This document shows, piece by piece, positions 46,172 to 55,896 of a DNA stretch of 64,000 bases. The DNA is from Legionella geestiana (GTDB taxonomy: Bacteria; Pseudomonadota; Gammaproteobacteria; Legionellales; Legionellaceae): the NCBI RefSeq assembly GCF_004571195.1, contig NZ_CP038271.1, forward strand, positions 1,811,501-1,875,500. The letters are read 5' to 3'. The notes beneath the pieces were generated by a model that was not told the origin of the DNA, made no database searches, and worked only from the letters and a program-made list of their open reading frames with translations. Position 1 is the stretch's first letter. Every line of letters starts with the position of its first letter. The position numbers were made by a program, and so were the translations under genes.

Positions 46172-47725
46172 ATGCGTTCAAGAAGCGAAATCAGTCCCAC
46201 TCATAGCCTTACTTTTAACGATATTCAAAGTGAATATGATGCTTTGATGGGGGCTTGTGCCCCTGCGCAACCGGGAAGCGATGAGTCGTCTGAGCAAGTA
46301 CATAGAAAAAAAATGCTGTCTGAATTGCGCGGTACTTACGCCCGCTACCAGTACAATGAAGCGCTTGAGGGGCTGCAAAAGCTGAGTACATTCGCACAAC
46401 ACAATTCTAATGAACGCCTTTCACCAGAATTTATGCAGCACTTTGCCCGTTTTAAAGAAGCGGCAACCGCCATTGACAAAGGCAACCCAATGACCCCGCC
46501 GGCGTTTAAAATGTTGCCACACGACACCGCTTTTCATGCAAACAACAAAGCGGTGTTTGTTGAACTCCGAAAAATGCAGGCATTTTACGAGCGCTTCTGT
46601 AAACCGGTAGAGCCACTCACGGCCCCGACAGCGGAACAGGTATATTGGAGCCGTCTTGTAAGAATAAGCAAAAGGCCAGCCGTTGAAACGGATTTTAGCC
46701 AAATTATTCGCAGAATCAAGCATATACTTGAGCCAGGCGCTCATGCTCGTCTAAGTGATACGATGATTCACTCTTTTATCGATCATTTTAACCGAAGTGC
46801 TTCTGTGTTGAACGAAATGCTTGGATATAAAGCTGAGCCCTCTCATACGCCGCTGCAAACACGTAGAAAGCCTCAAACCTTTGTTGATGTGAATGAATAT
46901 CTTAGAGCGCAAGAGCAGGTTCGCGCCGCGTCTCGTACACGCAGTTTTTTACCCTGGCTTAAAAAAGCCTGGTATGATGCCATGCTGCCGCTGGCAAGTG
47001 AGCAAACGCGGGAACGCCCTGATTTCAAGCACTATCTTTTTGGGTATACCGGTTATCAGGCAGAGCGTGGCGGATTCTTTTCAGACCTGCGTATGCTTGC
47101 CAAAGGTGCTCTGGTTTTTCCAGCGGTACTGATAAAGCGCGTCCCGCGTTTTATTTTCTCTAACCTGCCCGCAGAGCTGTTTAATTATTTCAAGGGTGCG
47201 CAGACGCCGGATACTGAATCACGGGGCTTCTCGCTCATGAGCATCCCCGAAACGCTGTTTCGAGGGCTCGGTCTTTTGATTGACGCGGCCATTTCCCCCT
47301 ACGTCTTCTTTAACCGCGTGATGAAATTCATGCACGATAAAGAAGTGCCTTTTTTGGGGCGTCGAGACATGCAGTGGATGTTTGCGTTGAATATGGCGGT
47401 CCTTTATATCGCAGCATCAGGCGCATTGCTGTTATTGACTTCGTTGCCGATAGTTGCTCTCGGAATGATAGCATCGCTGTTAACGGATGTGCCACTTGTC
47501 CGGTTTGTGGATGAATACGACAGTTTCGAGCCTGCGCATCAAGAGATTAACCGTTTTATGGCAGGCTGCTTTACCGAAGACGCTGAAGTTGAGCCTGAAA
47601 CTAATCCTGGCCTGAGACTAACGACCGAGCCAGACCACTATCCCTCTCCACAGAATCAGGGTGGTTCAACTGTCTCTGAATCTCAAGCCCCGGAATATCC
47701 AGCAGTCCAACCCACTCTTGAGTGA
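46172..47725 (+). CDS. Unrecognised protein with C-terminal membrane segments, effector candidate
   Basis: 517 residues, ATG after CAGAGG. The first ~270 residues are soluble and helical. From about 300 to 450 are several hydrophobic stretches, the clearest being MFALNMAVLYIAASGALLLL and SLPIVALGMIASLL. The last ~70 residues are acidic and Pro/Ser/Glu-rich (FTEDAEVEPETNPG), like the glutamate-rich C-terminal signals seen in many Dot/Icm substrates. There is no signal peptide and I recognise no domain. It lies beside a repeat array with its own AT-rich promoter. Confidence 0.6.
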   Translation: MRSRSEISPTHSLTFNDIQSEYDALMGACAPAQPGSDESSEQVHRKKMLSELRGTYARYQYNEALEGLQKLSTFAQHNSNERLSPEFMQHFARFKEAATAIDKGNPMTPPAFKMLPHDTAFHANNKAVFVELRKMQAFYERFCKPVEPLTAPTAEQVYWSRLVRISKRPAVETDFSQIIRRIKHILEPGAHARLSDTMIHSFIDHFNRSASVLNEMLGYKAEPSHTPLQTRRKPQTFVDVNEYLRAQEQVRAASRTRSFLPWLKKAWYDAMLPLASEQTRERPDFKHYLFGYTGYQAERGGFFSDLRMLAKGALVFPAVLIKRVPRFIFSNLPAELFNYFKGAQTPDTESRGFSLMSIPETLFRGLGLLIDAAISPYVFFNRVMKFMHDKEVPFLGRRDMQWMFALNMAVLYIAASGALLLLTSLPIVALGMIASLLTDVPLVRFVDEYDSFEPAHQEINRFMAGCFTEDAEVEPETNPGLRLTTEPDHYPSPQNQGGSTVSESQAPEYPAVQPTLE

Positions 47726-47734
47726 TAAATCCGA

Positions 47735-47763
47735 GCCCGTCACCTGGATACCAGGAGACGGGC
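47735..47763. terminator. Hairpin between convergent genes
   Basis: GCCCGTC pairs with GACGGGC, with an inner CCTGG/CCAGG pair. It is between two converging genes; there is no T-run, so Rho-independent activity is uncertain. Confidence 0.5.
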
Positions 47764-47768
47764 GCTTA

Positions 47769-48632
47769 TCAGGATGAGCCTGATGGTGCTGCTGAGCTGC
47801 TTGATGAAGCGTTTAATTGCGTGGTAATGAGGGTTGGGAGGCGCTCAAAAAAACCCACCACCTGAAGCCGCGCTCGCTCTACCGTGGCGCCGATGTTAAT
47901 CTCTGGCAGGGGTGAGAGTGTATCAAGCCATACCCGCTCACACTCGCGTGGTGACAGGCGGCGTAGTTCAGCTGCAAGTGCCTCTACCCTTGCATTCACC
48001 GTTTCAACCCGTGCATCTTCCATCACAGCGGCAAGTGTGCGTTGAAGTGCCTGTAGTCTTGAGTCTGCGGCAAAGTCCGGGGTGTGCGCCAGGTGGTCTC
48101 TAAGATGTTTTTCATAAGTCTGAAGTGTTTCACGCACCTCCAGCACCCGCCGTATTTTAGAAGCCACCTCGATTCCCCGGCCATGGCCGCGGGCTTTAAT
48201 AACGAGGAGCGTTTGCTCAATCGCATGATTGTTCTGCGCATCACCCCAGCCCTCAGGTTTTTCTTGCATGAGCTCTAGACAGGCCCTGGCATCAAGCGGT
48301 ATTTCCGAGCGGTGATAATACTGAGATGCGACATGCGCGTTAATCCATACCCACGCCTGAAGGCCTGCGTTAAAGAGCGTAGTGGCATCAAAGTCGAGAT
48401 GCTGGAAGACGCGCTCTTCTTCAAAGAGCAGTGCATACAGCACTTCAAAATGCACAATGTCGTCTGGGGTAAATCCCTTGTTAAGCAGCTCAAAGGTGCA
48501 AAGCGGCAGCAGGGCATCACTGTTTTGTACAATGCCCGGATAGCGTTGCCGTACAAACTCCACCCATTCGACCGCGCGCAAAAAATCCCCCTGGCGCAGG
48601 GCCTCCAGATACTCGGTGGTGGATGAGAGCAT
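47769..48632 (-). CDS. Unrecognised helical protein with a Ser-rich tail
   Basis: 287 residues from the ATG at 48632, chosen because TTGGAGAAC lies upstream; a frame to 48740 adds 36 residues without a ribosome site. It is mostly helical (TTEYLEALRQGDFLRAVEWV, LQALQRTLAAVMEDAR). It ends in a flexible tail LNASSSSSAAPSGSS. There is no signal peptide, membrane helix or known motif. Being between other accessory genes, it may be a secreted substrate, but nothing in it proves this. Confidence 0.55.
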   Translation of the reverse strand: MLSSTTEYLEALRQGDFLRAVEWVEFVRQRYPGIVQNSDALLPLCTFELLNKGFTPDDIVHFEVLYALLFEEERVFQHLDFDATTLFNAGLQAWVWINAHVASQYYHRSEIPLDARACLELMQEKPEGWGDAQNNHAIEQTLLVIKARGHGRGIEVASKIRRVLEVRETLQTYEKHLRDHLAHTPDFAADSRLQALQRTLAAVMEDARVETVNARVEALAAELRRLSPRECERVWLDTLSPLPEINIGATVERARLQVVGFFERLPTLITTQLNASSSSSAAPSGSS

Positions 48633-49084
48633 GAGTTCTCCAAGGCTTGAGGGTTGTTGTGAAAAAACGCGGGAATTACTCTGAATTGTCGCATCCGAGG
48701 GATAAATGTCAATCTTCACAACCTTGCAGGGGAAGTGCATCTACACACTTCCCCCAGGATGTGGGAGTAGGGGTCTAAGGGTTTTGTCCGTTTCCGTGTA
48801 TCCCTGTGAAGGCAAAATTAAGCACGCACAATGGCTATCAAAAGAGGTCACACTACATAAAAGTTCTCTATCTTGCGGCTCCTCGTTAGCGGCATGCTGT
48901 TTTTGAGCGAGCAGAAATGGCATCAAGACTCCTTTGCGAATCGTATATGAGCAGATAATGGCATAATTGGACTTTTGAATAATGGCCTTTTGCTCGCGCC
49001 GGCTTGTGGGAATTGCATCTGGACGGTCTTGTCATGGCGGGTTTCTGTGCTATGGTGAAAAAAGGGATGAAGCGGGAGTTAATG
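48633..49084. other. Intergenic region between divergent genes
   Basis: About 450 bases without a supported gene. It should hold divergent promoters for the helical gene on the left and the small secreted protein on the right. Short frames here lack ribosome sites and conserved features. A short stem CTTCCCCC...GTGGGAG occurs near 48750. Confidence 0.4.
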
Positions 49085-49357
49085 ATGAAACTACGCCTTA
49101 TGCTTTACGGGATAGGCCTCTCACTGGCCATGAGCGCGTTTGCTGACTGCGACCTTAAACGTTTTCGCTGGGAATGCGCCCTGCCCATGCAAATGAAGCC
49201 ATCTGCTTATTCAAGAGCGCCGGTCTGGTGCGGGCATGTACTCGGCTACCTGACGCGCGAGCGCTACGACAGGCTGCTGCATTACCGCCGGGTAAACGTG
49301 AATATGGTGCTCGATGTTAACGGGGAGTATATTGACAGTCCGTGCGTTCCGCATTGA
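49085..49357 (+). CDS. Small secreted cysteine-containing protein
   Basis: 90 residues from the ATG at 49085 (GGGAG lies seven bases upstream). A Sec signal (LRLMLYGIGLSLAMSAFA) is followed by a short mature region with four cysteines (CDLKRFRWEC, WCGHVLG, SPCVPH) that could form two disulfides in the periplasm. I do not recognise the family. It converges on the EamA transporter gene and overlaps its end. Confidence 0.6.
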   Translation: MKLRLMLYGIGLSLAMSAFADCDLKRFRWECALPMQMKPSAYSRAPVWCGHVLGYLTRERYDRLLHYRRVNVNMVLDVNGEYIDSPCVPH

Positions 49358-50228
49358 CATCCATCGGCTCGCGCAGCGACAGCAGCGAGCCGCCAATCAA
49401 GAGCAGTGCCCCCAGCGCTTGCGCAAGCGACAGGGTTTCGTGCAGCAGCGTTATGCCGAAAAAAAGAATGAATACCGGTTCCAGTACTGAAAGAATGGAG
49501 ACCTCAAGGGGCGAGAGCAGCTCAAGCCCCTTTAAGAGCAGGACTATCGGCAGGCTGGTACAGACAATCGCAAGAATGAGAATGTATTCCCAGCACGCCG
49601 CGGTCTGCGGCATGCTGAAGCTGCCTTCCACCAGTGCGCCACCAAGGCAGGTCACCAGACAGCCGAGAGAGACCATCAGGGTCGATAGCATGGGATTGAC
49701 GGGGCTGTCCTTACTTATCAAGACATACAGCGAATAGGTAAGTGCTGACAGCAGTCCCCACACCATTCCGAGAGCCGTGATATGAAAGCTGCCGCCAAGT
49801 GTCAGTGCCCATAGCCCCGGCATCATCACGAGCAGGGCAAGCAGAGAATAAAGACCTGGTATTCTTCCCTGAAAGAGAAGGCCTGCGAGCATCACCATGG
49901 CGGGATAGGTGTAAAGCAGCGCCATGGAGAGACCAGTGCCAAGGGTCTGGCTCGCTAAAAAGTAGAAAATGGAAGAACCGCTGTAAAAAAGCACCCCCCA
50001 GAGAAACACTTTTGCAAGCTCCATCGGAGGCGCGCGGGATGTATCGCGTGACAGCATGCAGACGAGCATCATGCACATACTCGCCACCAGATAGCGCCAG
50101 AACAGCATGGTAAAAACCGACATGCCTGTCTGCATGACGCGCACGCCATAAAACCCAAGGAGCCCAAAAAAAACACCGGAGAGGGTGGCATATAAAATGC
50201 CTTTCTGACGAGGTGTAATGTTGCCCAT
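49317..50228 (-). CDS. EamA/DMT family transporter
   Basis: 303 residues from the ATG at 50228. Ten hydrophobic helices in two EamA repeats, beginning KGILYATLSGVFFGLLGFYG, with the second repeat from about ALGMVWGLLSALTYSLYVLIS and its ending SILSVLEPVFILFFGITLLHE. The substrate is unknown (metabolite or drug export). It begins 11 bases after the SNARE-like gene on the same strand, so the two are probably co-transcribed. Confidence 0.85.
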   Translation of the reverse strand: MGNITPRQKGILYATLSGVFFGLLGFYGVRVMQTGMSVFTMLFWRYLVASMCMMLVCMLSRDTSRAPPMELAKVFLWGVLFYSGSSIFYFLASQTLGTGLSMALLYTYPAMVMLAGLLFQGRIPGLYSLLALLVMMPGLWALTLGGSFHITALGMVWGLLSALTYSLYVLISKDSPVNPMLSTLMVSLGCLVTCLGGALVEGSFSMPQTAACWEYILILAIVCTSLPIVLLLKGLELLSPLEVSILSVLEPVFILFFGITLLHETLSLAQALGALLLIGGSLLSLREPMDVNAERTDCQYTPR

Positions 50229-50239
50229 GCTTAAAACCC

Positions 50240-50893
50240 TTATAAAATCTGACACATGCTGGAAATCGTTGACAGCGATGGCAGCCACCATGGCTTATCG
50301 GGCCAGCAGCTGTTTAATTCTGTGGTGCTTAGGTAAAAACGATTAGTCTCAATTTTCAGCTCTTCAGTATCTTCAAGAAGGCGCTCCAGGGCCTCTCTGC
50401 GCTCCAGAAATTTTTCGAGATTATCCCGCATGATTTCTGTGGTGTCATCCAGCGCATCACGCGTGGCCTTGATGCGCGTAACATAGTTTTTAGGAGTGTG
50501 CGCGACAGTCGCAAGCGGGATTTTTTCATAAAGGAGAAAGTGCACGAGACTGCGTAGTTCGCCGTCGCTCAGTTCCCTGTTCAAGGCTGCGGCACACCAG
50601 TTTGCTCCGACTCGATAAAAGTGGACCAGATAGTTGTTCATTGAGATAACATACGGATAATTGTCGATCAACTCAAGGGCCTTTTTTTCAAGCTGCTCGA
50701 CCCAGGCCCTCCCGAGCGGGCTTGCGAAAAGCCCATAGCCTGCGTGCTCTATCCAGGATTCAGTGGGATTGACCGCGAAGCGGCGCGCAATACCCGTGCA
50801 TATTAAGGGCGGGCGTGCCGGGGTACTGCTTGAGGAGGCCATGCTGGAGGAGGAAGTCGCGATGCTGATGGGCTGTTCGTCTTTGTTTTGCAT
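50240..50893 (-). CDS. Ykt6-like protein: longin-like domain, R-SNARE motif and CAAX box
   Basis: 217 residues, ATG after GGGAGGAG. A Ser-rich N-terminus (1-28) leads to a region resembling a longin domain (about 45-130; HFYRVGANWCAAALNREL, LRSLVHFLLYE). Residues about 146-198 form an R-SNARE motif, TTEIMRDNLEKFLERREALE, aligning with VAMP/Ykt6 heptads, with the zero-layer Arg at about 165 in LER. NRFYLSTTELNSC parallels the Ykt6 end AFYKTARKQNSC. The protein ends in CQIL, a CAAX prenylation box; a final Leu favours geranylgeranylation in a eukaryotic host. There is no transmembrane helix and no signal peptide. All of this fits a translocated SNARE mimic; secretion and function are inference. 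Confidence 0.82.
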   Translation of the reverse strand: MQNKDEQPISIATSSSSMASSSSTPARPPLICTGIARRFAVNPTESWIEHAGYGLFASPLGRAWVEQLEKKALELIDNYPYVISMNNYLVHFYRVGANWCAAALNRELSDGELRSLVHFLLYEKIPLATVAHTPKNYVTRIKATRDALDDTTEIMRDNLEKFLERREALERLLEDTEELKIETNRFYLSTTELNSCWPDKPWWLPSLSTISSMCQIL

Positions 50894-50948
50894 GAACTCT
50901 CCTCCCTGTCAAGGCTTTCTCTCCTTGTACCACACTGGCAATCGTCTG

Positions 50949-52181
50949 TCATGCTTTCGTGTGGGTGCGCTCTCTGACAAAGAGTGTCTCAAGCGAAACA
51001 TTAAGCGCCTGATGAAGGGTCGTATCCATCTCTCGCAGCAGTGCATTCCAGGGGGAGGTGCTGGCACCGAGGCGCCCGGCGTTGGGCAGTCGCCAGGGCA
51101 GCAGTTGTGTCAGGTGGTAGAGCGTTATCTGGGAGGGGTCGCGGTTAAATACGTACTGACCATCCTGCGTGACTTCCACAAGGTGCAGCTCGATAAGCGC
51201 ATTCAGCATGCCATCGGCATCGACTTCAAACGGCTGGCGATGGCCATTGATGAGCGCCTCGCGAGACAGCGTCTGGCCTTCGCACTGGGCTTTCCAGAGC
51301 ATCCAGAGCCAGAGGAGGGCGTGAGAGAATCCATCGAGAGGCTGCCCGGTACGCCGCAGATGGTGCACGGAGAGGGCGTAACTAATTTCAGCGCCAACGA
51401 GCGTAATCACCCAGACCCAGTATACCCACACGAAAAACACGGGAATGGCAGCAAATGCGCCATAAAGGAGCTCATAGCTGTTATAGCGCGCAAGATAGCC
51501 GGCAAACACATGCTTCGCCGATTCAAAAAGAATGGCGGCAATGGCGCCGGCAATCAGCCCGTGACGCAGGTGTACCGGGCAGTTTGGCACCACAATATAC
51601 AGAAAACTAAAGCCTGCAAATGACAAAAACAGCGGCAGCGAACCAATGAGCAGGGTTGGCGTGGAGTGTTGAATAAAGGGCAGTGAAATCATCCAGGAGC
51701 TCGCGGCAAGGCTTAAGCCGAGCAGCAGGGGCGAGAGGGAGAGAATGGCCCAGTACAATAAAAAAGCGGCAGGCCCCTTGCGGGGCGAGCTGACCCGCCA
51801 GATGCGGTTCATCGAGGTTTCGATGGTGTACATGACAAGGAGTGCTGAGACAAGGAGCGTGCACACGCCGGTAACAGAAAGCTCTGCCACCTGGCTTGCG
51901 AACTGTTCAAGGTACCCCTGCACCACCTTGCCGCTTGCCGGTACAAAGTTTTCAAAAATAAAATCCTGCAGCGGGGTTGCAAGCTGTCTGAACACCGGCA
52001 GTGAGGACAGTATCGAGACTCCAACCGACATCAGCGGTACAATGGCGAGCAGCGTGGTAAAGGCGAGGGCTGAAGCGCGGTAAGCGCAGTCATCCTCGAT
52101 AAAACGCCTGACCACGAAGCGCACAAAGGCACTCATGCGCGCGCCAGGATGATAATCACGGACTGGCTTCCAGATTTTCAT
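50949..52181 (-). CDS. YihY/BrkB family membrane protein
   Basis: 410 residues from the ATG at 52181. The YihY pattern is clear: FVVRRFIEDDCAYRASALAF, TTLLAIVPLMSVGVS, and GAFAAIPVFFVWVYWVWVITL with about six helices. The C-terminal ~130 residues are soluble, with a winged-helix-like stretch (LNALIELHLVEVTQDGQY). The family was once called ribonuclease BN, but that name is wrong. It overlaps the upstream MFS gene by four bases. Confidence 0.87.
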   Translation of the reverse strand: MKIWKPVRDYHPGARMSAFVRFVVRRFIEDDCAYRASALAFTTLLAIVPLMSVGVSILSSLPVFRQLATPLQDFIFENFVPASGKVVQGYLEQFASQVAELSVTGVCTLLVSALLVMYTIETSMNRIWRVSSPRKGPAAFLLYWAILSLSPLLLGLSLAASSWMISLPFIQHSTPTLLIGSLPLFLSFAGFSFLYIVVPNCPVHLRHGLIAGAIAAILFESAKHVFAGYLARYNSYELLYGAFAAIPVFFVWVYWVWVITLVGAEISYALSVHHLRRTGQPLDGFSHALLWLWMLWKAQCEGQTLSREALINGHRQPFEVDADGMLNALIELHLVEVTQDGQYVFNRDPSQITLYHLTQLLPWRLPNAGRLGASTSPWNALLREMDTTLHQALNVSLETLFVRERTHTKA

Positions 52182-53422
52182 GCGGGTGGCACTCCTTTGG
52201 TTTTCATGCGAACCCCGAGAAGGCAAACGGCGTAAACCAGGCCGCTTAGTGCGCAGAAGAGAGCAAATACCCGGTTGTCGTGCCCGACATACACAAGGCT
52301 TGCTGCCTCCACGCCAAGGCCCTGTGCGGTCATGGAAAAGAGGCTAATCAGCGCCGCGGCCGTGCCCTTGCTCACGGGGGTGGCAAACAGGATGTGGCGA
52401 TAGAGCGGTGCGTTTGCAATGCCAAGTCCCAGCGAATAAAGAATAATGCCAGGCATCAGCCAGCGATAGTCTGCACTGATAAAAACCGGCAGCGCCACAC
52501 CAAGCACCAGACCGCCAATCGTGGTTGCCGAGCCGACCAGTATCAGCGTTCGGATGGTAAAACGGCGCGACAGATAGTGCAGGACGAAATTTCCGACAAT
52601 AATCGCACCAAAAACGGGCAGCTGCCAAAGTGCGTAAGTCATCATGGAAGCGTGGCCGTAACGCATGATAATGAGCGGCGAAAGCCCAATCCAGGCGATA
52701 CAGGGCACGGAAATAATGCCGCTTGCGAGCGATCCGGTCATAAAAGAACGGTCGGTCAGGAGTGCTTTGTAATTGCCAAAAACCGTACGTGGAGAGAGCG
52801 GGATTCGCGCAATCTTACCTCCGGCACGGGTTTTGGCGCCCACCGGTTCCGGCATGAAGCGCCAGAGTCCAACCAGTGCGATAAGTGCCAGGAGAGCAAT
52901 CAGGGCGAAAATCGCACGCCAGCCCATGAGGTGAATCAAAGCCGCGCCTACGAGAGGCCCGAGCAGCGGTGCGAGCAGGGCAACGTTTGAAATGATGGCC
53001 ACGAGGCGAATGGCATCCATTTCATCAAAAATTTCCTGCAGTGTGGCATAACCGATGACCCCGATAAAGCAAAGCCCCATGCCTTCAAAAAAACGTGCGA
53101 GCAAAAACTGGTTAATGGTCTGGGAGCCGGCTATGAGCAGGGTAAAGACAAAAAAAATCACGGCACCGCTCAGCATCACCGGACGTCTGCCATAGCGGTC
53201 AGAAAGCGGGCCTAAAAAAATCTGCAGACTGGCCCCGCCGAGGACATAGGCTGTCAGCGAGGTCGCGACCGCTGATTCTGGCGCATTGAAGGCTTCAACC
53301 ACCTGCAGCATGCCCGGCATCATCATGTCATTGGCGATGTAGGTGAGGAACTCGTAAAGCACCAGAAAGCCCGCAAACAGGAGGGCTTTCTGGCGTGAAA
53401 CGTAAATAAGCGGTTCAGGCAT
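52178..53422 (-). CDS. Bcr/CflA family multidrug efflux MFS transporter
   Basis: 414 residues from the ATG at 53422. Twelve helices with MFS motif A as GPLSDRYGRRPVML. Early helices show LYEFLTYIANDMMMPGM, a Bcr/CflA trait. It exports drugs by proton antiport in the inner membrane. It is translationally coupled to the YihY gene downstream (ATGA overlap). Confidence 0.87.
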   Translation of the reverse strand: MPEPLIYVSRQKALLFAGFLVLYEFLTYIANDMMMPGMLQVVEAFNAPESAVATSLTAYVLGGASLQIFLGPLSDRYGRRPVMLSGAVIFFVFTLLIAGSQTINQFLLARFFEGMGLCFIGVIGYATLQEIFDEMDAIRLVAIISNVALLAPLLGPLVGAALIHLMGWRAIFALIALLALIALVGLWRFMPEPVGAKTRAGGKIARIPLSPRTVFGNYKALLTDRSFMTGSLASGIISVPCIAWIGLSPLIIMRYGHASMMTYALWQLPVFGAIIVGNFVLHYLSRRFTIRTLILVGSATTIGGLVLGVALPVFISADYRWLMPGIILYSLGLGIANAPLYRHILFATPVSKGTAAALISLFSMTAQGLGVEAASLVYVGHDNRVFALFCALSGLVYAVCLLGVRMKTKGVPPA

Positions 53423-53489
53423 GATGGTATTCCGTAGTTCACAGGGCAAAATCATAACTTGATTTATAGACAATCAATCAGGTTTGTAA

Positions 53490-54371
<882 letters not shown>

Positions 54372-54398
54372 AGGCACGCCCTGACTGCGTGCCGGGCG

Positions 54399-55736
54399 CT
54401 ACTGCCCGGCATGAAACTGTCGGCTTAATTGAATCGCCATTTCAAGTGACTGTTCATAATTAAGTCTCGGGTCAACCAGACTTTGATAAGCGCGCTTCAA
54501 ATCAGCGGCTTCAAGTCCTCTGGCGCCGCCGATGCATTCGGTCACATTGTCGCCGGTCAGCTCAAAGTGCACGCCGCCAAGATAGCTGTCCATGCGGCGA
54601 TGAATCGCGAGTGCTTCGCTAAGTTCTGCAAGAATATTGTCAAAATGACGGGTCTTGATGCCATCAACGGTAGTTTCAGTGTTGCCGTGCATGGGATCGC
54701 ACGACCACGTGACGGGTATGGCTGATTTTTTAACGGCTTCAATCAGCGGTGGCAGGTGTGCGGCAATCCGCTTTGTACCAAACCGGGTAATCAGAAGGAG
54801 CCGACCTTCGGCGCGTTGAGGATTCAGGCGACTGATGACTTCAATCAGTGCCTCGGGCGCGGTATCAGGCCCCACTTTTACGCCAACCGGGTTTTCAACG
54901 CCGCGTAAAAATTCGAGATGTGCACTGTCAGGCTGCGCAGTACGCACGCCAATCCACGGGAGGTGCGTGGAGAGGTTGTACCAGTGTCCATCATGAAGCT
55001 GGCGGGTAAGCGCCTGTTCGTAGGGCAGGTGGAGTGCTTCGTGGGACGTGTAGAAATCTACTTTGCCAAGATTGCTGGTGCGAAGGCCATCAATGGCTTC
55101 GAGAAAGTCCATGGCGTTGGCAATGGCATGCACGATGGCATGGTATTCCTCAGCCTGGGGAGAGTGCTCGACAAAACGTAAATCCCAGCGCTGCGGATGG
55201 TGCAAATCGGCAAAACCGCCATCGAGCAGGGCGCGGATGAAGTTAAGCGTCATCGCGGCGTGGCTGTATCCCTGCAGCAGCAGCGCGGGATTGGGCGTGC
55301 GTGCGGCCTCGGTAAATTCAGGCGCATTGACAATATCCCCGCGATAGCTTGGGAGTGTGACGCCATCGCGTGTTTCAAAATCGCTCGAGCGGGGTTTGGC
55401 GTACTGACCGGCAATGCGCCCGATGCGCACAACGGGTTTATGCAGGCCATGCAGCAGCACAAGGCTCATCTGCAGCAGAATCTTCAGCTTGTTACTGATG
55501 ATGTCAGAGCGGCAGTCTTGAAACGACTCCGCGCAGTCTCCACCCTGCAGCAGAAAGGCCTCTCCCCGTCCGGCCATCGCCACAAGATTGCGGAGCTTTT
55601 TGACTTCACCGCTCGTTACAAGCGGTGGCAGCTGAGAAAGCTGGTTGACAACCTCTGCCAGTGCTTCTGGCGACGGATAGGTCGCCGCCTGCAGGCAGTT
55701 ATAGTTTTGCCAGGAGGCTGGCGACCATTGATTCAT
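54399..55736 (-). CDS. Class II 3-deoxy-7-phosphoheptulonate synthase
   Basis: 445 residues from the ATG at 55736. Plant-like class II DAHP synthase: WSPASWQ at the start, then LLQGGDCAESF, VRIGRIAGQYAKPRS, VENPVGVKVGPDT, and TWSCDPMHGNTE. It condenses PEP with erythrose 4-phosphate, the first step of the shikimate pathway. No aro genes are near. Class II enzymes are distinct from E. coli AroF/G/H. Confidence 0.94.
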   Translation of the reverse strand: MNQWSPASWQNYNCLQAATYPSPEALAEVVNQLSQLPPLVTSGEVKKLRNLVAMAGRGEAFLLQGGDCAESFQDCRSDIISNKLKILLQMSLVLLHGLHKPVVRIGRIAGQYAKPRSSDFETRDGVTLPSYRGDIVNAPEFTEAARTPNPALLLQGYSHAAMTLNFIRALLDGGFADLHHPQRWDLRFVEHSPQAEEYHAIVHAIANAMDFLEAIDGLRTSNLGKVDFYTSHEALHLPYEQALTRQLHDGHWYNLSTHLPWIGVRTAQPDSAHLEFLRGVENPVGVKVGPDTAPEALIEVISRLNPQRAEGRLLLITRFGTKRIAAHLPPLIEAVKKSAIPVTWSCDPMHGNTETTVDGIKTRHFDNILAELSEALAIHRRMDSYLGGVHFELTGDNVTECIGGARGLEAADLKRAYQSLVDPRLNYEQSLEMAIQLSRQFHAGQ

Positions 55737-55896
55737 AAGATAAAGCCTTTTGCCATCTGGCAATTACGCAGAGAATACCTCGAATTGTGCGGTAAATGTG
55801 CGCGCACTGCAAGTTATGATAAGTGTATTCATTTATATAATTGTGCAATATAATAACCCATAATGTTTAATTTGTATTTTTTATGAAGGGGTGGGC

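Noticed and set aside
50763..51623. 286-codon frame antisense to the YihY gene and the start of the SNARE-like gene
   Set aside because: It has no ribosome site, and both minus-strand genes have clear motifs and start signals.
52280..52990. 236-codon frame antisense to the Bcr/CflA transporter
   Set aside because: The translation is polar with scattered residues, typical of the shadow of a membrane protein gene.
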